DNA of 64,000 nucleotides from Pontederia crassipes (taxonomy: Eukaryota > Streptophyta > Magnoliopsida > Commelinales > Pontederiaceae), in contig CM060196.1 in the NCBI GenBank assembly GCA_030549335.1, positions 13,283,501 through 13,347,500 of the forward strand, in the 5' to 3' direction. The notes under the pieces were generated by a model, which was not told where the DNA came from, searched no databases, and was given only the letters and a program-made list of their open reading frames with translations. Position 1 is the stretch's first letter. Each line of letters starts with the position of its first letter. The position numbers and the translations under genes were made by a program. Positions 46,740-58,559 of this stretch are shown piece by piece.

Positions 46740-47082
46740 TATAATTTTTAGTTCCTTGCGAGCTATGCCTCTGACAATAATCTTGTCTGTGTTCTGTGTA
46801 CCTATAACAATATTCTTTTGCTTGCATAATATAGAAGCATCGTAGAAGGTTAGTCAATCCATGTCCAAAATTATCATAATCTCTCATAAGGACGATGATA
46901 AGATTTGCAAGGAAGTTTTTTTTACCTATCTCTATGGATACTTTAGGGAGATATTTAGTGGTGACTAAGGTTCCTTGTGGAGTCAGTATACTCATCTTAT
47001 TCTCTAAGTTCATTGCAGTTAACCTTAATTCATGGGCACACTATTCAAATACAAAAGAATGGGAGGCACCGGAATCGAACAA
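46740..47082 (-). pseudogene. Gypsy B protease, truncated
   Basis: LFDSGASHSF (active D-S-G) begins right at 47,080, then LRLTAMNLENKMSILTPQGT and FGHGL-like residues follow, with a stop and frameshifts. The upstream part is lost at the junction with the next element. Confidence 0.8.
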
Positions 47083-47307
47083 TGTAGCAGTCATTACTTT
47101 TAATACCGATTTAAATCACTTTATGTCGGATCATTGTTACTATAAATAGCTTTGTAATGTGTGATTGGTTGTAATCTTTTGATCATTTGAATAGAAAGCT
47201 CGTGCCATTAGTTTTTTCCCTTTTCTTCCTCTGCTTCTTCTTCTTCTTCCCTTCCGTCCACTTTCCGATTGTCTACCTCCGGTAACTATCGAAGCTCCAT
47301 TTTGACA
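47083..47307 (+). repeat. Small LTR element, 5' LTR
   Basis: TGTAGCAGTCATT to CATTTTGACA. It includes ACTATAAATAG (TATA-like) and pyrimidine-rich U5. It replaces the upstream part of the Gypsy B protease. Confidence 0.78.
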
Positions 47308-47333
47308 TGGTATCAGAACCACTACATCGATAT

Positions 47334-47468
47334 CATGTTGAGCTCCTCTCGCCGTGCTTCGTCGCTTGCCCTGCTGCACAGATATCGGAGTCGCTCGAGT
47401 TCATCATCGCCAGACGAGTACCATCCATTCGCGTACATGGCTCTAGCAAGTCCGGGTGTCGCCGATCT
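47334..47468 (+). CDS. 5' part of the small element's reading frame, interrupted by LTR C
   Basis: Frame from about 47,334 reads MLSSSRRASSLALLHRYRSR and on to SPGVADL at the LTR C border. Beyond LTR C and one copy of GATCT, a frame in the same phase continues as VVANAALDDLLVDAPYLIVA to a stop at 49,930. Serine/arginine-rich, no domain recognised. The composition and lack of stops suggest a small gag-like or captured reading frame, but it may be chance. Confidence 0.35.
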
Positions 47469-49746
47469 TGTAACGACCGGCTAAAAACTATTAAAAAAAG
47501 AAAATAAAAAGGGAATTCGAAATTCGAATTTGAATTCAAAAATAAAAAAAATGAACGAGAGAATCGGTGAAAGAGTAATCTCCTCCCCCTCCCCCCAATT
47601 CTCTCTCCCCCACTCTCACGACTTCGTCCCCGAGTGGGGGGCGACAAAGTCCGATAAAATGGTAGGAGGAGGGGGCTGCTCACCCTTTGGATTCCTCACT
47701 CGGCCGCCTCCCTCCTATGCTCTTCCTCTTCTTCTCCGGCTCTGGCGAACGATGAGCGGACATGAATAGAGCACGTCGGGACGATCCAAGGATATCGGAT
47801 GCACAATGACCCTCCCTCGACGTGCACATAGAGCAACCGCATCTCCTCTTCGGGCAAGGACGACCAGCGTCGGAGAAGACAACCGCAGAACCGTCGGCGA
47901 ACCAAAATAGCGACCAAAGGTACCCTAGATGTTCTAATCCCCATAAACGATAGTGCGATAATCGTATAATGTGTATGATGACTCTATGTCGATCTAGTTT
48001 ACATGAACTTCATTTTTCATATTATAATCATCGTGAGTTGACGGCCGAAAATCGACCAGAGAGGAAGAAGAAAGCGGGCATGATCCCGCGCACCAAGCGA
48101 CTCGGCCTGAGTCACCAACGATCCGGGTCGAGTCATTACAGAGCACGGCCCGAGTATCATTATACCCGGCCCAAATCATCTCGCCAACGATGTCGCAAGC
48201 ACACCTTTCCACGACCCGACCGAGTCAGACCCACTCGGCCCAGGTCGTAGCAATCAGCCGCAACTCGGCCCGAGTCAGATTCCAACTCGGACCGGGCCAG
48301 GCCCTTAGTCCCTTCGACAACGATCCGGCCCAGGTCATCCCCAACTCGGCCCGGGTCCTGTTGGACAGAATGATGTATCATTATTGTTTTGGGCCCTGAT
48401 CTTTCCTAATTGGGTCCCGCTTCCGACAGGCCCACTTGATGCCATGTCCAATATAGTAAGGAATGTAATGGATCTTTCTTTCACAAAAAGGATCTGACTT
48501 TAACCTTTTCTTATCCATGATTCCAAACTCCATAGATGATAAAGAAGACAAGTAAAGTAAAGATGAAATAACGGGATAGCTATGTGCAGCTCAGAGTACA
48601 TAGCAGATATCAAGGTATGGTATAGAGAGGGGCAGGTAGCTGTACTGATGAGACAGTGCACCTACTGGTCTTAACGATCACTGTTCCTGGACAATAGGTC
48701 ATCTCCCACTTGTGTTCTGAATAAGGATGATGTATTGACACACCCTTCCCCCACGGGGGCAATATATGAATTACAAAGTATAGCGCCAGACGGACAGGTA
48801 GCTCAGTTGAGGAGACAACGAACTTACGGGTCCGCAACAACCACTGTTCCTGTGGTACATGTCCTCTTACACCTGTATTTCAAAAAAGGGTATGTCATAG
48901 CATATACCTTCCCTTTCATGGGCATCCTGGTTACACATATGCATAGAGGGACCTCTAGATTCCCAATTTAATCAAGTCGAGTTCGCATAGGACAACAAAT
49001 CCCAAGGACCTCATAGTAATGTAAAAGACGTAGTGCCACACAGAATAAGACAAAGTATGGTAATGCATAGCAAAGCAAAGTATGATATTGTATAGCAGAG
49101 TAATACAGAACAAAGTATTGCTAAAGTAAATAACAAAGTATAGAAATGAATGAAGTATTGTCCATTACCCACAGTGATGAAAACAAGGAAATATTAATCA
49201 AAATATGAATCCTGTTGACTCTTCTTTTCATTGTTACTTAATCTTATTATCATTTTATCGCCTATATTTTTTTATGTACTGGGCGTTTCGCTCATGGGTA
49301 TTCTATGGCACTGCTTTGGAATTTTGGTAGGTGAGAATCCTGATTAGAGAGGTGTTGGAGGGTGCAGAGCTCGAGGACCGCTGCACATGACTCGTTCAAT
49401 GCTATAGCTTTCCGCTCTTTTATTTCCTTATTTGAATTATTAGTTCTTGTATTCAAAAGATATTGGAATTTCCTCTTTTAAACATCGCACATGTGACTAT
49501 TTGCTCGATCTATTTGAAATCTAAAATTTCTCTTTCCTCTTGAATGATTTCAATAAGTATTGATGTCCTTTGATTTTCCACTGATTTCTTCCGCAAATTC
49601 TTACTTTCACTTATTTCTCTATTATTCCTATTGTCACGTGTATCATTTATTGATTGGTCAAAATCAAGGAAGCAGTAGGAGTGGAGCGTCCTCATGGTCA
49701 ATCTGACTGCTTACATGGCAAGATGACTAATTTTGGAGACGTTACA
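47469..49746 (+). mobile_element. Solo LTR C (Gypsy-type), perfect 5-bp target duplication
   Basis: 2278 bp, TGTAACGACCGG to GGAGACGTTACA, flanked by GATCT on both sides (47,464-47,468 and 49,747-49,751). Related to LTRs A and B in its last 1.1 kb (AAAGTA-rich part 48,540-49,160; GGTGAGAATCCTGATTAGAG). It has the GC palindrome cluster at 48,095-48,365. Inserted in the internal region of the small LTR element. Confidence 0.9.
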
Positions 49747-49751
49747 GATCT

Positions 49752-50920
49752 AGTAGTGGCCAACGCCGCTCTGGACGATCTCCTCGTCGATGCCCCATAT
49801 CTAATCGTCGCCAAGCTTTGCACGGCGTACCTCCTCAAGTTCACCATAAAGTCCATACATCAAGGTTGGCAGCTTCCAGCTTCATCCCTGATGCAGATCT
49901 GGTCGCTTATCTCCGGCTACTTTGTTCTTTGATCATCTGCATCATATCTTCTTCCTCCGATTTCATTTTTTCCCGTTTTCTCTCTCAGTTTTCTTCCGGC
50001 GTTTCATGCTCTCATCTTCTTTCCCCAATTTCAATTTCTCCTATGTTCTTTGAGTACGATCTTCAAATCCTTTTTGTTTTTCATTTTTACGAAGCTTCAT
50101 CTCCTTTCATCAAGTGGAAAACATCATTCTCTAATGTCATCCTCATCGGATCATCGCCCTTCAGATTTCGTCACCTCATCAGATGTCCTCCAAATTTTAG
50201 CTTCTTTTCTTCTCCGATAGTCACTTTGATTGTCACTTCTCGACGACTTCTCCTACAGCCGTGAAGATCTTCATCTTTTGTATTTTCTTCTTCTTCTCAG
50301 TGGTGTTTTCTTCTCCGCCTTCATGTTCTTTCATCCTTGGATATCCGGTCATGTTTTTTCTTTACCCTATGTTTCTTTCTTCTTCGTATTTGACACTAGT
50401 TCTTCTCAGATCGTGTCTGCTCTTCGTTATTTTTCTTCACATTTCTCCAATAATCTCATCACATGTCAACAGGTAGGCATCCTTGGATGTTTCGTCATCC
50501 GTTATGATCTACTGTCGACAAAACTCAATTCCATTTCTTTGTTTTCCTCTTTGTTTTTTCCTCTTTAGTCATTTTTTCTCTTCGATAGATCTGTTCTTCT
50601 CTATACCTCTTTGTTATGTTTCGTCTAGTATGCTGGTTGCCGTCTCTCGTTGATGGGGCATTCATCTGTTGTGCATGTCTTCATCATCGACTTCACCATC
50701 ATCATCTCATCATAGTGTCTGCAACTTTTGCTTCACCAAGTGTTCAATTGGTCATCATGTTCATCGCGTTGCCTTCGCAAATGTCGAGTTCAAGTTGGTG
50801 TTCAGTTTCTTCCAACTCCCAACTCGAGGGGACATGTTAGTGACATCGGCATCGTCAGCAGTAGTGATGTCATCGAGCTCAAAAGAGTTGTAGAATCGTG
50901 CTTCATATCTCTTTCTTTCT
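49752..50920 (+). other. Internal region of the small LTR element, right part
   Basis: Rich in T/C with many TCTTC and CATC words. The frame continuing from the left side ends at 49,930. Further plus-strand frames to 50,934 (49,818-50,264, 50,230-50,568) are F/S-rich from the pyrimidine bias and not supported as genes. Confidence 0.5.
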
Positions 50921-51133
50921 TGTGCAGACATTAGTTTTAATACTAGTTTAAATCACTTCATGTCAGTTTATTGTTACTATAAATAGATTTGTAATGTGTG
51001 GTTAGTTGTAATCTTTTGATCATTTGAATAGAAAACTTGTTCCATTAGTTTTTTCCCTTTTCTTCCTCTGTTTCTTCCTTTCTTCCTTTTATCCACTTTC
51101 CCCTCCGGCAACCATGGGAGCTCCATTTTGACT
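50921..51133 (+). repeat. Small LTR element, 3' LTR
   Basis: TGTGCAGACATTAG to CATTTTGAC(T). Matches 47,083-47,307 with scattered changes and a short deletion in the U5 pyrimidine stretch. The final CA is CT here. Confidence 0.78.
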
Positions 51134-51227
51134 GTCCCACTTACTGTCATTATTATGTAATTTTACTAAAGTTAAGATTTTGATATTGTAACTCAACTAT
51201 TTTTAATGTTATCAAATCAATATGTTT

Positions 51228-52520
51228 GAGGAATATTATAATTGCAAATTTTGTTTGCTAGATAATCAATATCAGGGAATTAACTTTTTTACTATCTATG
51301 CAGTACAATATAATTCTTGATCATTTGAGTTCTCAGGGGACTGAGAACAATGCTGCCTGCTAGAACAAAATTTGGAAGCTGTCTCAAGGTCAAGAAAAAA
51401 ATGTTTTGGACAACTCTTTTGCACCGAAACGTTCCAAAAAAAAAAATATGATTGAAATAGTATTTTTTTATGAAAAATATTTTTATTTGAATGTTATTTA
51501 AAAATTTTGTTTACAAACGCTTCTTTTGTGGACATTTTTGTGTGCAATAACTATTTGATTTAATTGGTATATATATTGCAAAAAAAATCAATTTTAAATT
51601 TAAAAGGCATAATAATCTTATACGGTACTAATCATATTACTTTAAATTCATGCACCGATTGGAGTCCCACTTTTTGTTTTCATTTTGAGGTCTACTTCAT
51701 TCAAAGACTCAAGAGACAACGATATCCTAACGCAGCCTAATAGAACTCAGTTCTAAATTCTAATCGAGTTCCTAATAAATAGTTAATTTGAAAAATTAGT
51801 TCCGGTTCCAATGTTTCATGTAAAAAAAATTATAGATTATTCAGTGCTGTTTAAATGCAACTAAAAAAGAATATGATTGAGGAATATTATAATTGCAAAT
51901 TTTGTTTGCTAGATAATCAATATCAGGGAATTAACTGTTTTACTATCTATGCAGTACAATATAATTCTTGATCATTTGAGTTCTCAGGGGACTGAGAACA
52001 ATGCTGCCTGCTAGAACAAAATTTGGAAGCTGTCTCGGGTTAAGAAAAAAATGTTCTGGGCAAACTTTTTTGCACAGAAACGGTCTAAAAAAATAATATG
52101 ATTTAAATAATATTTTTTATGGAAAATATTTTTTATTTGAATGCTATTTTAAAAAATTGTTTACAAACGCTTCTTTTGTGGACATTTTTGTGTGCAATAA
52201 CTATTTGATTTAATTGGTATATATATAGCAAAGAAAATAATCAATTTTAAATATAAAAGGCATAATGATCTTATACGGTACTAATCATATTACTTTAAAC
52301 TTTTATCCATGCACCGATTGGAGTCCCACTTTTTATTTTCATTTTGAGGTCTACTTCATCCAAAGACTCAAGAGACAACGATATCCTAACGCAGCCTAAT
52401 GGAACTCAGTTCTAATCGAGTTCCTAATAAATAGTTAATTTGAAAAATTAGTTCCGGTTCCGAGTAAAAAATAATAATTTATAGATTATTCAGTGGCTGT
52501 TTAAATGTAATTAAAAAAGA
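51228..52520. repeat. 651-bp direct tandem duplication
   Basis: Unit 1 (51,228-51,878) and unit 2 (51,879 to about 52,520) align end to end: GAATATTATAATTGCAAATT, GGACTGAGAACAATGCTGCC, GGAGTCCCACTTTTT, AACGATATCCTAACGCAGCC all recur 651-654 bp apart. Small indels and substitutions separate the copies. No coding frame. Confidence 0.9.
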
Positions 52521-53244
52521 AATCGAAACTGAAATGACAACGTATGCACTTGTCTAAAAAACTACCCTACTTTGTCATTTCTAATAATATTTTCTAAATG
52601 ATGGATAATTCTCGTTTAAAAAAATGATGAATTAATTATTATATGGTAATGTCATTTTTTATCATAACTCATAATTTATCAATAACTAATTACTTATCAT
52701 GATTAAATAAATAGTAATTTTGATTAAGCTAAATTTGATAAGAAGTAACTAAAAACTAACTATTCTAAAAATCTAATCAAACCGAAAAAACTGATCCAGA
52801 CAAATTTGAAATACCAACTCCGACTAAAAATTAGGTGTCACATATGGAGCCTTACTAGAAAAACTGGAGGAGTCAGACCCAAATCAATTACGTTTTTAAA
52901 ATTATTATAATTAACCTATTATTGTAACTTTTAAATAATATTTTATAATTTTACCTTTCTCTTACTCAAATTTATTAGATTAGGTCCGGTTGAACTTAAA
53001 TATTATTAAATTATTAATATATTTTAATAAAATTTGTACATAATTAACTAGATATTTTCAATTATAATGTAATAATATGTCATTTTGATTTATTTACATT
53101 AAAAAGTTAAACTTAAAGTTAAATTTTATTTTTTTAAAAAACATCTATGTGAAATATTTAATGTTTATAATTTTTTTAAAAAAATATTTAGTTTAAAGTA
53201 GGTTCTCCGCTTGAAAAAATTGAAAGCGCGACGGCTGACGGAAA
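52521..53244. other. AT-rich spacer
   Basis: No gene recognised. Confidence 0.5.
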
Positions 53245-54095
53245 AAAAATTCGGACGATCTTTTATGTGTTAAAAAAATCACCTAAAATTTAAAGATTAA
53301 CTTTTTTCAATAAAAAAATCACCCGACAAAGTCACGGGGTATTTTTCTGAGACACGAAGCGTGAAGCCTCACGGCACTAGTGCCACTCAACTTATAGCCC
53401 TCGGTCGCTCAGCGCCGAAAATATGTAACACATGCAGTCGCATCGCACTACGTAATATTGCGGAGTACCAAGTTATCCATCTTTAGGGCATTTATTCTGT
53501 AAGGCCGTCCTTATAAATGGTCAAGTAGGTGACGTTCCTGTAGGGTACGTCTTTTGCATCTTCAATATGTAACAAGACTCATATACCTACGGTACACTGG
53601 GAGGAATTCACTAGTGTTTTCCGATGCCCAATTGTATGTTATGTTTCATCGTATTTAATATAAGTAAGCTTTCCTTTAATTTTAGCGTCATGATCTTGAG
53701 CGTGGGATGACAACCTACATCGGTGTCCCTTCGTGGCGTCCCGTAGTCTCTTAGTCGCTCCTTCCGACTTTAAGCGCCCAAGCGTCTGCATTGGTGCCGC
53801 AACGTGCTAATACCATGGTCCCATGACGAGTAGTCCAACACTCTAATCATGTCCGTGATTGAATGTCTATAAGAGCGACTCTCGGCATAGTCGTCTCGAA
53901 CATAAAACTTCTGCTGTAAATTCAAAACAAGCTTGGTTAGGTGCCTATTCGTCTAGTCGTCGTACGTGATCTGGTGTTTGAGAATGATCCGTGACACTTT
54001 CACCCATAATTCAGAAAATGACCGTTATTTTTTATGGTTCAATATATAATTAATAGTTAATGGCTGAACATCAATATTTAACTATTGATTTCAGT
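53245..54095. repeat. Second copy of the window-start repeat, with a ~665-bp insert
   Basis: 53,245-53,325 and 53,996-54,095 match bases 10-85 and 88-160 of the window. Between them lies 53,331-53,995, which starts GTCACGG and ends CCGTGAC (7-bp inverted termini). The insert is GC-balanced (unlike its flanks) and has no long frame. It looks like a small DNA transposon or other insertion of unknown family. Confidence 0.7.
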
Positions 54096-54269
54096 TAAAT
54101 TTACTGTCTCCGTGCCATCCCGGTAAGACAGCCCATTTTTTCCATAAGTTTTGGATTAATAAAAACTAGTCTTAAATCTCGTAAGATATTATAAAAATAT
54201 ATAATATATGATTAAAATATTATAATTTATAATAATTATCAAAACTGATTTATTAGTATTTAAATATAA

Positions 54270-55600
54270 TAAATAGGTTATTCTATTTCGAAAAGTTTAA
54301 AATTAAATTTAAAATTATCAAGACTCAAACTTCTAATTAAATTATTTTTCCCTTAAATAATTATTTATTTTGAACTCAAATTAAATTCTTTAGTTTAAAT
54401 TATTTTGAACACAATTGAATTCATTGCTTTCATTTTTCTAAGATAAAAGATAATACATTTATTTTTTTTGAAAATGGATTTATTATTATATTTGTACATT
54501 GCCTTTTAGAAATAACATATTATTGATTCATTTTTTAAAATATTACTCTTTTTAAATTTTTTTATTATGAACAAATTGTATTAAAAAAATTTATTTTACT
54601 TCTACATTATCTATTAGAAAGAAAATATTATTTATTTTAATCATACCAAAAAATCTGCTTCCATAAATATGCTTATAAATTGAATCGTATTTCATTTTTT
54701 TAGCTTATATAACAAAGTTACAAGATAAATTTAATTTCCTTTTAATCATACTTAAATTACCAAAAAGTAAATATTAATCTTATTTTGGTCAAGAGATATT
54801 ATTTATTTTTTTATTCCGAAAATGATAAATTATCTTTTAAATAGGAATTATTATTTACTTGCATATTTTATTTTAATCATACTCAATTTTTAAAAGGAAA
54901 GATTAAATTTAATTTGACTCAAATTGAACTAATTATTTTAATTCGAAAAATAATAAATCCTCTTTTGAAAAGGAATTATTTTTATTGTAACCATACTGAA
55001 ATTGATAAAAATGAAAGACTAATTTTACTCCAATTTAATTATTTATTTTAAACTATTTTTTAATTTGGAAAATGACAAATTATTTTTTAAATAGGAAGTA
55101 TTTTTACTTGTAATCATACTCAAATTGATATAAATGAAATATTAAACTTAATTTGACTCAAATAAAATTATTTATTTATAAATTTTTTCTTCAAAAATAA
55201 CAAGTTTTTTTTTATTTTCTTACCTTATATAACATACTATTACAAGATTATTTATATTTACTTTTAATCATATTCAAATTGATAAAAGAATAAAGATTAA
55301 TCTTAATTTGACTCAAATTGAATTATTTATTTTAAAAAATTTGAAAATAAAAAATACTTACAAAATATCTTTTTGAAAGAAAATATTTTATTTCAATATA
55401 CTCAAATGGATAAAAAAGAAAAGGTTAATCTTAATTTGAATCAAATTGAATTTTTATTTTATATTATTTTTAAATTCCGAAAATAACATATTATTTTTTA
55501 CTTACATAATATCTTTTAAAAAGAAAATAATATTTATTTTAATCATGCTCAAATAATTGAAGATTAATTTTTAAAATAATATTATTTATCTGACTTTTTC
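54270..55600. repeat. Degenerate AT-rich tandem array, about eight units
   Basis: The phrase TTTTAATCATACTCAAATTG, or close variants, recurs at about 54,635, 54,750, 54,870, 54,985, 55,110, 55,265, 55,390 and 55,540, spaced 115-155 bp. Between them are recurring ATTTGACTCAAATTGAATTA and AATAGGAATTATTTTTACTT. Units are diverged, so the array is old. Confidence 0.7.
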
Positions 55601-55763
55601 ATGTATTGTATATTATTAATATTGAGTTTTATATATTGTTATCTTATGCAACAAACTTTTTAAGATTAGTTTTATCTTTTATATTTAAACTGAATTATTA
55701 TTTTATTTTATTTTTTAATTCTAAAGATAAGTTAAATTTTATCTTTAAAATTTAGACTTATTA

Positions 55764-55764
<1 letters not shown>

Positions 55765-55853
<89 letters not shown>
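55765..55853. repeat. (ATT)n microsatellite, about 30 copies
   Basis: Uninterrupted ATT repeats, then immediately the palindrome GACACGTGTC (55,854-55,863), which contains a G-box CACGTG. Confidence 0.97.
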
Positions 55854-56053
55854 GACACGTGTCGTTATAATATTTCGCCACTTATCGCGCTACCAGCTCT
55901 TATACTTTTACCTCTACTTTTATATAAACTAGTATGATGGCCCACGCCATACGTGGAGGACACAGAATTAAACAAAAAATTTGATTATAAAATAAGTAAT
56001 TTTATTTTGATATAAATTTTATAAACTATCTAATCATTTTCTAGCCTTAGGAA

Positions 56054-56057
<4 letters not shown>

Positions 56058-56110
<53 letters not shown>

Positions 56111-56112
56111 TA
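56058..56112. repeat. (TA)n(TG)n compound microsatellite
   Basis: About 15 TA followed by about 10 TG units. Confidence 0.95.
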
Positions 56113-56609
56113 TAATAAATTAAATTTATTTGAAATTACTTTTTAAAATCTATTACATTCTCTTTTATTTTTAATTATTTTTACTCTATCTTCGCCCCCT
56201 TAACTTTGTTACTTTGTTACTTTGTTAACATCTATTACTTAAATTTTTATTTTATTAAAGTTAATTTACATATGACAATATAAAAACACCGTCACTTCTT
56301 CTTCCAAACTATATATCTTTCTAATTTTGATATAATATAGATATAAATAAAATTTTTATCTATATTTCTTAATAATATCATATCTTAGAATTAAGTAAAT
56401 ACTACTTATTTTAATATTTTTAACAATGTCTATTATTTGCTTTTTTTATCTATTTTTTTCTACGTGACAATGTAAAAATGTCATATTTGACATACTATAT
56501 GTAAACATATATAACATAAATAAATTAAATTATTATATATCATACTAAAATGAATGTTCAACTTATTTAATTATATGTATGTCAACTTCTACAATTTCAT
56601 TTAATTATA

Positions 56610-56655
56610 TATGTATGTATGTATATGTGTATATATACACACACACACACACACA

Positions 56656-56697
<42 letters not shown>
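56610..56697. repeat. (GTAT)/(AC)n/(TA)n compound microsatellite
   Basis: ATGTATGTATGT, then an (AC)n run at about 56,637-56,658, then (TA)n to 56,697. Confidence 0.93.
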
Positions 56698-56699
<2 letters not shown>

Positions 56700-58559
56700 G
56701 GAGAGATCGATGATGAAATGATAAAGACATGCATATTATTTTATTACTTATCTATTTTTGATAATTTGTAGTTAATTATATTTTGTTGGCTATTTTTTTT
56801 AAAATGTCCACCACAATGCATTCACTTCTTAATTAAGTATATTTTTATAATATTTTATTTTAAAACATATACTTAATAGTTATAACTTTCATCCAATAAT
56901 CTTTATAATAAATTATATTTATCATTCTTAAAAATTAATTAATATTATTTTTTATCATACATGATCTAAATTTTAAAAATGAATTATCTAAATCATATTA
57001 CATGGCTTCATGATAGAGTTACATCCAACTTCTAACTCTCTTCAACATGTGTGTATATATGCATGTTATGTATGTATTGAATAAAAATAGCGATGGAAGT
57101 TAAATATTTTATCTAATATAACTAAAGTGTATATTTGGCGTTGATAGCATTTATTTTAATAACAAATATAAGCAATATATATTTTCTTAATATTATTATT
57201 TGAGTACGGGTGGAAAATTTTTAAGTTGATAATAAATTAATTCCATACAAATCCTCACCTTGTTATATTTTTTATAATATTTTTATTTTTAGTGTTTGAT
57301 AATATTTACACAAGGAACTAAAAGAATGTATGATATATTTATATAAATTAATATTTAGTTTATTCATGTTATCATTATAGATATACATAATATATTATTT
57401 AAAAGTAATTTTAAAAAAGTTTATTTTGTGTGTGTCAAGTAGAATTTATCCCTTCTCCCTCTCAAATATAATGTGGATTATTATTAATATATAAATTTAT
57501 CTTTTTTTTATTCATAATTTTGGTTGCTCTCAATGGAATAATATGAATATATTTTGTTCTTTATATTACAATATATAAATGAAATATGATTATTATATTT
57601 AACTTCTATATAACTTAGCATTAGAATTTATTTACAAATTTTTTTATTTGAATGTGTCACATGCTTCTGCCTTAAGTCTTAAAACTAACCCGGAAAGAGT
57701 TTATGAATTCTTCTTATTTTATAGTCCATCTTATCTATTTCATATTATAAATTTCAATTGTGGGACTAAATTAAATGGTTGAATATGCTTCCATTTTCAT
57801 TTTATCTCATTTCATTTATATTTGGAAACCTTTGAATGTGGGACTAAAAGCATATTTAATAGATAGACACAAAAAAATATTAATTTTATCGTACACGATC
57901 AATTCTCATTCATAATAGTTTTTAAAAATATTTATAACTATTTATTATTATTTTATTTTATATGTGACATCATAAGAGTTTTTCATTTGGGCAACTTCTA
58001 CCTCAACATATATATATATATACACACACACATACAGACACACACATATACATATATATACATGTGAATATCAATATATTCTTTTATAAATATTTTATTT
58101 TTTATTATAAAGGAAATACACATTTGAAAATATAAATTATATTATATAAGGAACATAGATGTTTACTCGATATTAATCAATATCATCGTGATATATATTC
58201 ATTATGAATATAAAATATTTTATTTATTATTATTTAACATAACTAACATACTTTATAAACTCTTATTTAAAAAAATAATTTTAATAATACATAGCTTAAT
58301 AAGATAATTGTACTTAGCATCTTCTATCTTTTATATTTTTTGTTAGTTATTGATGTTGACACTTATATAATTCATTTAAATCCACATAGTAATAATGATG
58401 TGATACTCATTGATATTATTAAGTTTATCATAGTAATAATTTTATGAATATTAATTCATTATGATTATTATCATAATAATATAATTAAATATTGATGTTA
58501 TTTTTATTAATAATAATTACAATGATTATTATAAGATCAAATATGCAAAATTTTGACTT

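Larger units (their letters stand above)
41244..47082 (-). mobile_element. Truncated Gypsy element B (pol and 3' LTR)
   Basis: Minus-strand protease, RT, RNase H and integrase in Gypsy order, followed by a long LTR ending at 41,244 (TGTAACGCCC on the plus strand). The 5' half (5' LTR, gag, protease start) is absent: at 47,083 the sequence switches within the protease to another LTR element and does not resume beyond it. Type looks like the chromovirus Tekay/Del group, by gag and pol motifs shared with element A. Confidence 0.85.
47083..51133 (+). mobile_element. Small non-autonomous LTR element (TRIM/LARD-like) with nested solo LTR
   Basis: Terminal blocks 47,083-47,307 and 50,921-51,133 match closely (AAATCACTT.ATGTC, ACTATAAATAG, TAATCTTTTGATCATTTGAA, GGAGCTCCATTTTGAC). 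A primer-binding site TGGTATCAGAACC (47,308-47,320) follows the left one. Without the nested LTR it is about 1.8 kb and has no pol. Flanks show no target duplication. Confidence 0.8.
54166..55928 (-). mobile_element. Probable non-autonomous Helitron H2
   Basis: The left end has CTAG at 54,166-54,169 with a weak 4-bp hairpin beside it. The right end, on the minus strand, reads TTATATAAAAGTAGAGG, like the 5' end of H1 (TCTATATATATATAAAAG) but with TT for TC. It abuts the 3' end of H1 directly. It contains a degenerate tandem array and an (ATT)n tract. Less certain than H1. Confidence 0.35.

Noticed and set aside
47969-48399. Open frames in LTR C
   Set aside because: Same cause: palindrome cluster of the LTR.
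49818-50934. Several F/S-rich plus-strand frames
   Set aside because: Pyrimidine-rich internal sequence of a small LTR element; amino acid content reflects base bias only.
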